A DNA stretch of 64,000 nucleotides from Paenibacillus sp. FSL R5-0912 (GTDB lineage Bacteria; Bacillota; Bacilli; Paenibacillales; Paenibacillaceae): assembly GCF_000758605.1 (NCBI RefSeq), contig NZ_CP009282.1, forward strand, positions 1,798,001 to 1,862,000, given 5' to 3'. The position numbers were made by a program, and so were the translations under genes. This document shows positions 7,821 to 16,249 of this stretch, one piece after another. Below the pieces are notes generated by a model. The model was not told where the DNA came from, made no database searches, and saw only the letters and a program-made list of their open reading frames with translations. How positions within the stretch are numbered: position 1 is the first letter of the stretch; every line of letters starts with the position of its first letter.

Positions 7821-9311
7821 ATGATTAAAAAAGTGCAATTGCCGCTACAAACCTTAAACTTGATTACCGGATTCATGGTGTGGGTGATCATCTCTTCCCT
7901 GATGCCCTTTATTTCCGAGGACATCAGCATCCCTCCGGGAAGACTTGCGATGGTCACAGCGATTCCGGTAGTGCTTGGCTCGATTCTAAGAATTCCTTTG
8001 GGCTATTATGCGAACATTCTGGGAGCACGTATTATTTTTATGTCCAGCTTTATCCTGCTGTTGTTTCCGGTCTTCTTCATCAGTGAAGCGTCCACGGTTA
8101 CTCACTTGATTATCGGAGGCCTGTTCCTTGGAATCGGCGGGGCTGTATTCTCGGTGGGGGTGACCTCTTTGCCGAAATATTTTCCCAAAGAAAAGCATGG
8201 TCTGGTCAACGGGATCTACGGAATCGGGAATATCGGCACGGCGGTCACAACCTTCTCGGCTCCGATGGTGGCGGCACAAATAGGCTGGGCCCCTGCGGTG
8301 AAAATGTATCTGATTCTGCTGCTGGTGTTCATCGCCTTGAACTTCTTCTTGGGGGACCGTCATGAGCCTAAGCTCAAAACACCGATTATTGAACAAATCA
8401 AAGGCGTATCCAAAAATGAGAAGCTCTGGCTGTTCTCCTTGTTCTATTTCATTACCTTTGGCTCCTTTGTAGCCTTCACGATTTATCTGCCTAACTTTCT
8501 GGTATCGAATTTCGGGCTGGAAAAGGTGGATGCCGGGATGCGTACAGCCGGCTTCATCGCCGTTGCGACCTTCTTCCGTCCGGTAGGCGGCTGGCTTGCC
8601 GACAAGTTCCAGCCGTTGTTCCTGCTCACCGGCACATTCAGTATCTATACCATTGCTGCTATTATCCTGGCCTTTATGCCTGACATGGGATTATATACAG
8701 CCGGATGCCTTGCGATTGCGTTCAGTGCAGGAATCGGTAACGGAGTCATTTTCAAATTAGTCCCGCTGTACTTCAATAAGCAGGCGGGTGTTGCGAACGG
8801 AATTGTATCGATGATGGGCGGCCTGGGCGGATTTTTCCCTCCGATCATGCTGTCGGTGATTTATTCGGCGACCGGGCAATATTCCATCGGGTTCATGCTG
8901 CTCTCCCAGGTGGCGCTGGCCAGTCTGGTGCTGGTCGTGTGGCTCTATTTCCAGGACCGGCTTGCGCTTACCTCTGAAGTGTTCAATTCTACCGGACAGG
9001 GGATTCTGGTTACCGATGTTTCCGGTTTGATTAAGACCGTCAATCCGGCCTTCACGAAGCTCACCGGCTATACGGAAGACGAGGTTCTCGGCAGACAGCC
9101 CAGCATTCTCAAGTCAGGCCGCCAATCCAAAGAATTCTACCGCGTCATGTGGGGGGAGGTCAGGGAGACGGGAATGTGGCAGGGTGAGATCTGGAACAGG
9201 CGCAAGAACGGGGAAGAGTATCTGCAGTGGCTGAACATCAGCGCTGTGAAGGATGACACCGGCGAGGATGTCCGGTATGTAGGCACATTCAGCGATATTA
9301 CGCAGAAATAA
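7821..9311 (+). CDS. narK: NarK-type nitrate/nitrite transporter fused to a C-terminal PAS domain
   Basis: Residues 1 to about 385 form a 12-helix MFS transporter of the nitrate/nitrite porter family. Visible features are the two glycine-rich signatures (GLFLGIGGAVFSVG and FSAGIGNGVIFKLVP) and the conserved Arg in the loop LGSILRIPLGYY. The membrane part ends at VVWLYFQDR. About 110 residues follow that form a complete PAS domain (GQGILVTDVSGLIKTVNPAF, LTGYTEDEVLGRQP, MWQGEIWNRRKNGEEY, YVGTFSDIT), with no output domain behind it. Ordinary NarK ends near residue 390-400. ATG 7821 is preferred because AAAAGGTGA precedes it at 6 bases; GTG 7812 is the alternative. Likely role: nitrate import and nitrite export, with the PAS domain possibly gating transport or docking a regulator. 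Confidence 0.9.
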   Translation: MIKKVQLPLQTLNLITGFMVWVIISSLMPFISEDISIPPGRLAMVTAIPVVLGSILRIPLGYYANILGARIIFMSSFILLLFPVFFISEASTVTHLIIGGLFLGIGGAVFSVGVTSLPKYFPKEKHGLVNGIYGIGNIGTAVTTFSAPMVAAQIGWAPAVKMYLILLLVFIALNFFLGDRHEPKLKTPIIEQIKGVSKNEKLWLFSLFYFITFGSFVAFTIYLPNFLVSNFGLEKVDAGMRTAGFIAVATFFRPVGGWLADKFQPLFLLTGTFSIYTIAAIILAFMPDMGLYTAGCLAIAFSAGIGNGVIFKLVPLYFNKQAGVANGIVSMMGGLGGFFPPIMLSVIYSATGQYSIGFMLLSQVALASLVLVVWLYFQDRLALTSEVFNSTGQGILVTDVSGLIKTVNPAFTKLTGYTEDEVLGRQPSILKSGRQSKEFYRVMWGEVRETGMWQGEIWNRRKNGEEYLQWLNISAVKDDTGEDVRYVGTFSDITQK

Positions 9312-9376
9312 CCAATCCCTTTCCATACAGGACGGCATAGCCGGTTCTACTGGGTCCGGCATCAAGTTAGGAGCAG

Positions 9377-10627
9377 ATGAAGGTGGAAAAGACCAGAAAT
9401 CCGGTTACCGTGGCGGAGGCTGTATTCCGGGTAACCGAAAGAGTGTGCAGCACAGGTACAGAAAGAGTGCCGCTTGCCGCAAGCTATGGACGCATTCTGG
9501 CGGAGCCGCTGACGGCAACCCATGATGTTCCGCATTTTACGCGGTCCCCCTATGACGGGTATGCAATTGCTTCGGCAGATTCAGCCGGTGCTTCCGGCAA
9601 CAGCCGGATCAGCTTCACGGTTGTAGATCATATCGGCGCAGGGGAGATATCTCAGGTTACGCTTGGGGCATTTGAAGCTGTCCGTCTGATGACGGGAGCC
9701 GCGCTGCCGGCGGGTGCCGATGCGGTAGTCATGTTCGAACAGGCCTCGGATGCGGGCCGGACGTTTACCATCCGCAAAGCCTTTGCGCCGCAGGAGAATC
9801 TGTCCCTGCAGGGTGAAGATATGCGGTCAGGCGAAAGGATCGTTCCGGCTGGCAGCTTCATTCATCCCGGAACTGTGGCGCTGCTGGCTACCTTCGGGTA
9901 TGGGGAGGTACGGGTCGGCAAGCGGCCGGTTGTAGGCATATTGTCAACGGGAAGCGAACTGCTGGAGGTGACGGCTCCGCTCGTACCCGGTAGAATCCGC
10001 AACAGCAACGGGCCGATGATCGCTGCCCAGCTCGCCCGGATGGGTATTCCTTACCGGATGTACGATACGGCAGCGGACCAGCTGGAAGAATGCCTGCTGA
10101 CGGTCCGGCAGGCGATGACAGAAACAGACTGCCTGATCACCACAGGCGGCGTATCCGTCGGCGACTATGACTACTTGCCGGAAATATACAAGCGCCTCGG
10201 GGCCGATGTGCTGTTCAACAAGGTGGCGATGCGTCCGGGCAGTGTGACTACAGTCGCGGTTGCCGGGGAGAAGTGCTTGTTCGGATTGTCCGGCAATCCG
10301 TCGGCGTGCTTCACAGGCTTCGAGCTGTTTGTCAGGCCCGCCCTGCTCACGATGATGGGGGCAGATAAAGTCTATCTGCCGCGTACGACAGCCGTACTGG
10401 CAGAGGATTTCCCGAAGGCCAATCCGTTCACCCGGTTTATCCGGGCTGTTCATGACCGGACCTCGGTGCGTCCCGCCGGCTTCAACAAATCGAATGCGGT
10501 ATCTTCCATCGCACGCGGCAATTCGCTGATTGTGCTGCCTGGCGGGACAAGAGGTTATGCTGCAGGGGATCCTGTGGATGTACTGCTCCTCGGCGTTGAG
10601 GAAGGTACGGACGAATGGGTGCTGTAA
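9377..10627 (+). CDS. moeA: Molybdopterin molybdenumtransferase (MoeA)
   Basis: MoeA inserts molybdate into adenylylated molybdopterin, the last step of molybdenum cofactor synthesis. The 416-residue protein shows the family N-terminus (AASYGRILAEPL, FTRSPYDGYAI), the linker LMTGAALPAGADAVVMFE, the MoCF domain with GILSTGSELLE and TTGGVSVGDYDY, and GLSGNPSACFTGFELFVRP. The C-terminal domain IV ends in IVLPGGTRGYAAGDPVDV. The start is ATG 9377, with AGGAG only 3 bases upstream. It lies 65 bp after narK and 24 bp before moaA, so the three are probably co-transcribed to supply cofactor to NarG. Confidence 0.96.
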   Translation: MKVEKTRNPVTVAEAVFRVTERVCSTGTERVPLAASYGRILAEPLTATHDVPHFTRSPYDGYAIASADSAGASGNSRISFTVVDHIGAGEISQVTLGAFEAVRLMTGAALPAGADAVVMFEQASDAGRTFTIRKAFAPQENLSLQGEDMRSGERIVPAGSFIHPGTVALLATFGYGEVRVGKRPVVGILSTGSELLEVTAPLVPGRIRNSNGPMIAAQLARMGIPYRMYDTAADQLEECLLTVRQAMTETDCLITTGGVSVGDYDYLPEIYKRLGADVLFNKVAMRPGSVTTVAVAGEKCLFGLSGNPSACFTGFELFVRPALLTMMGADKVYLPRTTAVLAEDFPKANPFTRFIRAVHDRTSVRPAGFNKSNAVSSIARGNSLIVLPGGTRGYAAGDPVDVLLLGVEEGTDEWVL

Positions 10628-10651
10628 GCTTACACGAAGGGAGATAGACCT

Positions 10652-11668
10652 ATGACTGCTCATCCATTGCAGGACCAGCTGCGGCGGCCGATCCATGATT
10701 TGCGGATTTCGGTAACGGACCGGTGTAATTTCCGCTGTTCCTACTGCATGCCGAAGGAAGTGTTCGGTGAGGATTATGCCTTCCTCCCGGCAAGCGGGCT
10801 GCTTACCTTTGCAGAAATTCTCCGGCTGACGAAGCTCTTCGTCTCCCTTGGCGTAAGCAAAATCAGGCTTACCGGAGGCGAGCCGCTCATGCGGCGGAGC
10901 CTGCCCGAGCTTGTTGCCGGAATCCGCGCTATCCGTGGTGTCGAAGATATGGGGCTGACGACGAACGGGGTACTGCTGGGCGGGCAGGCATTGCCGCTCT
11001 ATGCTGCGGGACTCCGCAGGCTGAATGTCAGCCTGGATGCTCTGGAGCCTGAGCTGTTCGGCAGAATGAACGGGCGGGGTTACAAGCCTGGAGCGATTTT
11101 ACGACATATTGATTATGCCGTAGCAGCCGGCTTTGAGGTCAAAGTAAACATGGTGGTACAAAGAGGGGTGAACGAATCGGAGATTGTGCCGATGGCGGCC
11201 TACTTCAAGGATAGAAATATAACGCTGCGCTTCATCGAATTCATGGATGCCGGCAACGACAACGGCTGGAGCTATGAGAAGGTCGTTACCAAAAAAGAAA
11301 TTCTGGAGCGCCTCCAAGGTGCTTTTGTGCTGGAAGCCCTGGAGCACCATTATTTCGGCGAGGTTGCGCAGCGTTATGGCTACAAAGGCAGTCAGGCGCA
11401 GATCGGCTTTATCACTTCCGTATCCGAATCCTTCTGCTCCTCCTGCACGCGGGCCCGGCTGTCTTCCGACGGCAAGCTGTATACCTGCCTGTTCGCATCG
11501 GACGGCTTTGATCTCAGGGCAATGCTCCGCAGCGGTGCGGATGATCAACATCTGCTGGCTGCCATTAGAGATGTCTGGGAGAAGCGCGTTGACCGCTATT
11601 CCGATGAGCGGACAGAACAGACCGCGGGGAACAGAACCAAGATCGGCATGTCCTATATTGGAGGTTAA
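10652..11668 (+). CDS. moaA: GTP 3',8-cyclase, radical SAM (MoaA)
   Basis: MoaA catalyses the first step of molybdenum cofactor synthesis, converting GTP to 3',8-cyclo-GTP by radical SAM chemistry. The N-terminal SAM cluster cysteines are C25, C29 and C32 ([12 protein letters not shown]). [10 protein letters not shown] follows. The C-terminal substrate-side cluster is [20 protein letters not shown] (CX2C-X13-C). The protein ends in MSYIGG, the Gly-Gly tail needed for activity in the family. Length is 338 aa. The partner MoaC is not found in this window and must be elsewhere. Confidence 0.97.
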   Translation: MTAHPLQDQLRRPIHDLRISVTDRCNFRCSYCMPKEVFGEDYAFLPASGLLTFAEILRLTKLFVSLGVSKIRLTGGEPLMRRSLPELVAGIRAIRGVEDMGLTTNGVLLGGQALPLYAAGLRRLNVSLDALEPELFGRMNGRGYKPGAILRHIDYAVAAGFEVKVNMVVQRGVNESEIVPMAAYFKDRNITLRFIEFMDAGNDNGWSYEKVVTKKEILERLQGAFVLEALEHHYFGEVAQRYGYKGSQAQIGFITSVSESFCSSCTRARLSSDGKLYTCLFASDGFDLRAMLRSGADDQHLLAAIRDVWEKRVDRYSDERTEQTAGNRTKIGMSYIGG

Positions 11669-11752
11669 GCACAGAACGCATTATTCAGCGGTTGAGCGGG
11701 CAGGAATGCAGCCTGAAACTACATTGTATATGACGGGAGACGAACTGAACTT

Positions 11753-13429
11753 ATGAACGGAGCACAGCTGCTGATTGAGATGCTGATCGAGAAAAAGATT
11801 GAGACCCTGTTCGGCTACCCCGGCGGTGCCGTATTGCCTATATACGACGCGCTCTATGATTGTGACCGGATTCAGCATGTGCTGGTCAGACACGAGCAGG
11901 CTGCGGTCCATGCTGCGGACGGATACGCAAGAGCGACGGGACGCCCGGGGGTAGCCCTTGTTACCAGTGGTCCTGGAGCAACCAATGCCGTCACCGGAAT
12001 TGCTACCGCCTTCATGGATTCGGTTCCGTTAATTGTCCTCACCGGCCAGGTATCCACCGAGCTTATTGGTCTGGACAGCTTTCAGGAAGTGGATATTTAC
12101 GGAATGACGATGCCGGTTACGAAACACAATTATATCGTAAGGGAGATCAAGGAGCTTCCAAGAATTATACATGAGGCGTTCCATGTGGCGACAACAGGAC
12201 GGCCCGGTCCGGTTCTGATCGATCTGCCGAAGAATGTCATGAATGCGGAGTTCATTGCAGACAATGACTCCTCCGGCCAGCCCTCCCCGCCAGTTATCCG
12301 GGGGTACCAGACCGAATATTTCATAGACCCAGCGGATTTTCAGCTGGCGGCAGAGCGGCTGAACCGTGCGCAGCGGCCGCTTGTGCTTATTGGCGGAGGC
12401 TGTATTCAAGGGGAGACCCCGGCACTCCTGAAGGAATTCGCTGAGCAGCTGGGACTTCCTGTAGCCAGCACGCTGATGGGCCTCGGAGCTTTCCCGTCCG
12501 GACACTCCCTGCATCTGGGCATGGTCGGGATGCATGGAACAGTAGCTGCCAACCGTGCACTCCAGGGTGCTGACGTTGTGCTATGTCTCGGTGTGCGGTT
12601 CAGTGACCGGGTAACGGGCAACCGGAAGGCGTTCTCACCGGGTTCCTATAAAATTCAAGTAGATCTGGATACCTCCGAGCTGAACAAGAACATTCCTATA
12701 GATCTTGCGGTCACCGGTTCTTGTGCAGATTTCCTTAGCGGATTACGGGGACAAGTACAGGCAGCGGAGCATTCCACCTGGGATCAGCAGATCATGGCCT
12801 GGCTGAAGCGTCCGGTGAAATCAACCAAGAGCCAGGATGCCAAGATGACTCCACAGGAAGTTATCGGATGCATTCAAAAGGCTACAGCGGGCGATGCGAT
12901 TATAGCCACAGATGTCGGCCAGCATCAGATATGGACGGCTACGCATTACGAGTTCTCGGAAGCACGTTCGTTCCTGACCTCCGGCGGACTGGGCACCATG
13001 GGGTACGGCTTGCCTGCTGCAATTGGCGCCGCTGTTGCTTTTCCTGACCGCCATGTGATTTGCATTACAGGGGACGGAAGCTTTCAGATGAATATGCAGG
13101 AGATTATGACGGCTGTTGATCATGGGCTGAACGTCAAGGTGGCTATCTTTAAGAACGGGTATCTGGGGATGGTAAGACAGTGGCAGCAGCTGTTTCTGGG
13201 CCGGCGGTATTCCTCGGTGCGGATCAGCTCTCCGGATTTTGTCGCCTTGGCGGCGTCCTTCGGCGCCCACGGGTTCCGGGCACGCACGCTTGCTGAAGCA
13301 GAGCAGATTATTGAACTTGCGCTGCATACGGAGGGGCTTGTTGTTATGGAGTTCGATATTACCGAGGAGAGCAATGTATACCCCATTGTGCCGCCGGGAT
13401 CGAGCAATCAGGATATGATTGTGGAATAG
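11753..13429 (+). CDS. ilvB: Acetolactate synthase large subunit (IlvB type)
   Basis: This is a thiamine-diphosphate enzyme condensing two pyruvates to acetolactate (or pyruvate plus 2-oxobutyrate). At 558 aa it shows the N-terminal motif ETLFGYPGGAVLPIYD, catalytic Glu48 (RHEQAAVHAADGYA), the FAD-linked segment FQEVDIYGMTMPVTKH and the TPP/Mg motif TGDGSFQMNMQEI. The QE-D-x-x-G-MTMPVTKHNY segment resembles anabolic IlvB rather than catabolic AlsS. No small regulatory subunit (ilvN/ilvH) is adjacent: the gene is followed by a terminator and a convergent gene. It lies 84 bp behind moaA in the same direction, so it may be expressed with the nitrate genes. Its place here is unexplained. Confidence 0.93.
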   Translation: MNGAQLLIEMLIEKKIETLFGYPGGAVLPIYDALYDCDRIQHVLVRHEQAAVHAADGYARATGRPGVALVTSGPGATNAVTGIATAFMDSVPLIVLTGQVSTELIGLDSFQEVDIYGMTMPVTKHNYIVREIKELPRIIHEAFHVATTGRPGPVLIDLPKNVMNAEFIADNDSSGQPSPPVIRGYQTEYFIDPADFQLAAERLNRAQRPLVLIGGGCIQGETPALLKEFAEQLGLPVASTLMGLGAFPSGHSLHLGMVGMHGTVAANRALQGADVVLCLGVRFSDRVTGNRKAFSPGSYKIQVDLDTSELNKNIPIDLAVTGSCADFLSGLRGQVQAAEHSTWDQQIMAWLKRPVKSTKSQDAKMTPQEVIGCIQKATAGDAIIATDVGQHQIWTATHYEFSEARSFLTSGGLGTMGYGLPAAIGAAVAFPDRHVICITGDGSFQMNMQEIMTAVDHGLNVKVAIFKNGYLGMVRQWQQLFLGRRYSSVRISSPDFVALAASFGAHGFRARTLAEAEQIIELALHTEGLVVMEFDITEESNVYPIVPPGSSNQDMIVE

Positions 13430-13440
13430 CATTATGCTGC

Positions 13441-13489
13441 AATCAGGAAGCTCCTCTACCGTGATTACCGGCAGAAGAGCTTCCTGATT
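13441..13489. terminator. Bidirectional terminator between ilvB and ywiC
   Basis: A perfect 13-bp stem (AATCAGGAAGCTC at 13441-13453, GAGCTTCCTGATT at 13477-13489) encloses a 23-base loop and lies between two converging genes. The T-tracts are poor on both sides, so it is less certain than the other terminators. Confidence 0.65.
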
Positions 13490-13513
13490 ATACGTTTGGG
13501 GTTATTGTATACA

Positions 13514-14236
13514 CTAGAAGTACAGCACAAGCACAGACACATATAACATAACGGAGAAGCCGATCTCGATGATTCCGGTACGTTTGGCAGTGATGCCCGT
13601 CTTAGGCAGGATGGCCGCCCGCAGGAGCAGGATTAGCAGCGGAACCAGCAGAGACGGAAACAGGAACAGTCCGGCTGCTGCAACCAGCAGATGATAGAGC
13701 ACAGAGCCGTAATAGAAGCGGATATTGTTCCGTTCACGGATGACGGTTTTGACATATAATGCGGTTCCTGTGAAGTACAGCACGGCCAGCACGAACAGCT
13801 CGGTCGCAGTCTGCCAGCTCCCGCCCTGACCGACATAGAAGACCGGATATATGATCAGGCAGAAGGCCACTATGGCCGAGATGTCATTGAGCAGGGCCCG
13901 TTCATTTTTGGTTTTGGCATAATAGAGATTCACAGCGAACAAAGGCACGAGCGGCAGAACAAACCATAACAGCACAGGCTCAGCTGCCACCAGATAGATG
14001 ATTAAAGGGAGCAGCAGAATGCCATACAGCTTCAAGGGCTGGGCATAACGCTTGAATTTCCTTGTCTTCACCCCCTGCAGCAAAGGAAAACTGAACAAAT
14101 AGATCAGCAGCCAGCAGACAAACAGCGGAATATGTATAAGCTGCCCCCGGGATGCGGCTACCCCGAACAGAAAGGGCAGAACGAGCATCGCCCAGGCGCC
14201 GTGCTGGTTAGGAATATATTTCTTCATACTAAACAT
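13514..14236 (-). CDS. ywiC: YwiC-like integral membrane protein
   Basis: This is a 240-residue, very hydrophobic protein with about eight predicted membrane segments and the family opening KYIPNQHGAWAMLVLPFLFG. In Bacillus subtilis ywiC lies next to fnr and narGHJI (narK-fnr-ywiC-nar). The family has no proven function, though the NQHGAWAM motif resembles loops of membrane prenyl- or CDP-alcohol-type enzymes. Here it is on the opposite strand between moaA-ilvB and mobB-mobA-moaE, which strengthens its link to nitrate respiration. The start has a good ribosome site (AGGAGGTC upstream on the minus strand). Confidence 0.85.
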   Translation of the reverse strand: MFSMKKYIPNQHGAWAMLVLPFLFGVAASRGQLIHIPLFVCWLLIYLFSFPLLQGVKTRKFKRYAQPLKLYGILLLPLIIYLVAAEPVLLWFVLPLVPLFAVNLYYAKTKNERALLNDISAIVAFCLIIYPVFYVGQGGSWQTATELFVLAVLYFTGTALYVKTVIRERNNIRFYYGSVLYHLLVAAAGLFLFPSLLVPLLILLLRAAILPKTGITAKRTGIIEIGFSVMLYVSVLVLYF

Positions 14237-14390
14237 GACCTCCTACCCTGAACTATCATGGCATGTGAGGATGCCAGACTCCTTAACTATACTTTTTTTG
14301 ATGGGGGACGCGGGTGATTTGAAGCACAAGATATGCACTGCTCCCCAGGGTTATCACTGAACGTTATTATGACGAAGGAGAGGCTGCAAC

Positions 14391-14951
14391 GTGACTATGG
14401 AATCTCATCATGCAGCAGTACGGGGACCGGTTCCTGTACTGCAAATTGTCGGTTATAAGAATAGCGGAAAAACAACCCTGGCCTGCCGCATAATCCGCGT
14501 CTTATCCGCCCGTGGGCTGCGTGTCGGGTCGGCCAAACATGATGCTCACCACTTTGAATTGGATGATCCGGGCACAGACAGCAGCAAGCATCTGCTGCAT
14601 GGTGCAGTTGAAGCTGTACTGACCTCGTCAGAGGCTACAAGAATCATGCGGAGGTCCGAAACCTCATTGGAAGACATCGCAGCATCTATGTACGGTAAGG
14701 TTGATCTGCTGGTTGCAGAAGGCTTCAAGTCTGCGGATTATCCCAAAATCGCATTAATCCGCAATGCAGACGAGATGATTCTGCTGCGAAACCAGACTGC
14801 GAATATATGCCTATGGCTGAGCTGGGAGGAAAACGCGGTTGAGCACCGTGCAGCCTCTCCGGTCAGCCCGAATACTATCCCTGTACTGCCTCTGCAGGAT
14901 CAAGCGCTTATTGATGAAGAAGTTCTTTCACTGGCTTTGTCACTTCTCTAA
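14391..14951 (+). CDS. mobB: Molybdopterin-guanine dinucleotide biosynthesis protein MobB
   Basis: MobB is a P-loop GTP-binding accessory protein that helps MobA attach GMP to the molybdenum cofactor. The Walker A motif GYKNSGKTTLACRI is at residues 22-35; SAKHDAHHFELDDPGTDSSK and VEGF-like LLVAEGFKSADYPKIAL are family signatures. The GTG at 14391 is favoured over ATG 14397 because GAAGGAGAG ends 8 bases before it. Length is 186 aa. The stop is followed 37 bases later by the chosen mobA start, and the pair is probably one operon with moaE. Confidence 0.93.
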   Translation: MTMESHHAAVRGPVPVLQIVGYKNSGKTTLACRIIRVLSARGLRVGSAKHDAHHFELDDPGTDSSKHLLHGAVEAVLTSSEATRIMRRSETSLEDIAASMYGKVDLLVAEGFKSADYPKIALIRNADEMILLRNQTANICLWLSWEENAVEHRAASPVSPNTIPVLPLQDQALIDEEVLSLALSLL

Positions 14952-14988
14952 TCCAATGGAGCCGGAATACTTACGGGAGGTGTTTGAT

Positions 14989-15603
14989 TTGCTGACTGGA
15001 ATCATACTGGCAGGCGGACAGAATTCCCGGATGAAGGGCCAGAATAAAGCGCTCCTGACCTATCAAGGGGAGCGTTTCGTGGATAGACAGCTGAAGGAAT
15101 TGCGAACCGTCTGCTCTAAAATTATTGTTGTTACGAACGATGCTTCTCCGTACATGGATTACCCTCCCCAAGGAGGTATCCGGTATCTTCCGGATATCTG
15201 TGCGGGGCATGGACCGATGAGCGGGTTTCATGCTGCTTTTGCCGGGGTGGAGACGGAATATGCCTGGGTTGTGGGCTGTGATATCCCTAAGATTTCCGCT
15301 CCCGCCGCTTCGTGGATGCTTACCCGGCTCATGGAAGGGAACTATGAGGCTGTTCTTCCCCTGATGAATGGCAGACATCAGATGCTCCATGGGGTATACC
15401 GGCCGCACCGGATCCTGGCAGATATTATTGAACGAATGGATACACGGCAGTACCGGCTATCCGGATTATTAGATTCGATGCACTGGTTAGGGGTAGACAA
15501 GGACGATCTTGCTGGTGCGGGTATACATGAGGATTTCACTGCAGATATTGATACACCTGAGCAGTATAAGGACTTGCTGCACGCAGATATGGAAAGGGAG
15601 TGA
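14989..15603 (+). CDS. mobA: Molybdenum cofactor guanylyltransferase (MobA)
   Basis: MobA transfers GMP from GTP to molybdopterin, giving the MGD form used by NarG. The nucleotide-binding loop LAGGQNSRMKGQNKALL lies at the very N-terminus, and GCDIPKIS corresponds to the metal-binding Asp loop (usually CDMP). I chose TTG 14989 because GGGAGG (14975-14980) is 8 bases upstream and the conserved LTGIILAGG begins right there. The frame is open back to 14839, inside mobB, and an ATG exists at 14956. Length is about 204 aa, close to the usual size. Confidence 0.92.
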   Translation: MLTGIILAGGQNSRMKGQNKALLTYQGERFVDRQLKELRTVCSKIIVVTNDASPYMDYPPQGGIRYLPDICAGHGPMSGFHAAFAGVETEYAWVVGCDIPKISAPAASWMLTRLMEGNYEAVLPLMNGRHQMLHGVYRPHRILADIIERMDTRQYRLSGLLDSMHWLGVDKDDLAGAGIHEDFTADIDTPEQYKDLLHADMERE

Positions 15604-15607
15604 TCAC

Positions 15608-16093
15608 TTGGGCAGTTCATTATTCGAAATTACAGATAACCCGATTCAGCCGCAGGCGGTGTCTGATAAAGTTCTGCGGAGAGAAGCAGGAGCTGTCACT
15701 TTATTCATAGGTACGGTAAGGGAGCTCACGCAGGGTAAGCGGACATTATATCTTGAATATGAAGCGTATCCGCTTATGGCGCTCACGCAATTGGAACGCA
15801 TCGGGCAGGAGGTCAGTGAACGCTGGCCGGATACCAGGGTTGCTGTGACACATCGGGTAGGAAAGCTTGAAATTATGGATATCGCTGTGGTGATCGCTGT
15901 ATCTTCGCCGCACCGTAAGGCTGCTTACGAGGCAAATGAATATGTGATAGACCGGATTAAACAGATTGTACCGATCTGGAAAAAAGAAACGGGCGAAGAC
16001 GGCAAAGCATGGATTGGCGACCAGCTGAATCAATGTGCTTATCCGGAAGGCCGGCCCCTCTTGCCGGATATTCCTGTGGAAGACAGGAAGTAA
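15608..16093 (+). CDS. moaE: Molybdopterin synthase catalytic subunit (MoaE)
   Basis: This is the large subunit of molybdopterin synthase, which transfers two sulfurs from thiocarboxylated MoaD to precursor Z (cPMP). The family core is clear: GAVTLFIGTVRE, THRVGKLEIMDIAVVIAVSS and IVPIWKKE, with the catalytic Lys pair. The start is TTG 15608, with GGGAG 7 bases upstream and only 4 bases after the mobA stop. It is about 161 aa. MoaD, the sulfur-carrier partner, is not visible in the window, neither beside moaE nor fused to it. Confidence 0.94.
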   Translation: MGSSLFEITDNPIQPQAVSDKVLRREAGAVTLFIGTVRELTQGKRTLYLEYEAYPLMALTQLERIGQEVSERWPDTRVAVTHRVGKLEIMDIAVVIAVSSPHRKAAYEANEYVIDRIKQIVPIWKKETGEDGKAWIGDQLNQCAYPEGRPLLPDIPVEDRK

Positions 16094-16148
16094 AGAATCC
16101 GCAATTCGCGATCCGATGAACTATCGGATCGCTGATCTGAATGCATTA

Positions 16149-16181
16149 AGGGAGCTCCGTAACGGGGCTCCCTGTTTTTTT
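16149..16181 (+). terminator. Terminator after moaE
   Basis: An 11-bp stem (AGGGAGCTCCG with CGGGGCTCCCT, one G-U pair, loop TAA) is followed by G and seven T. It closes the mobB-mobA-moaE operon. Confidence 0.92.
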
Positions 16182-16249
16182 ATATCCCGGATATACGCAA
16201 AGCGGTGCAGAGATAGAGCGCGGATACCCGCAGGCTCTACTTCTGCTTG

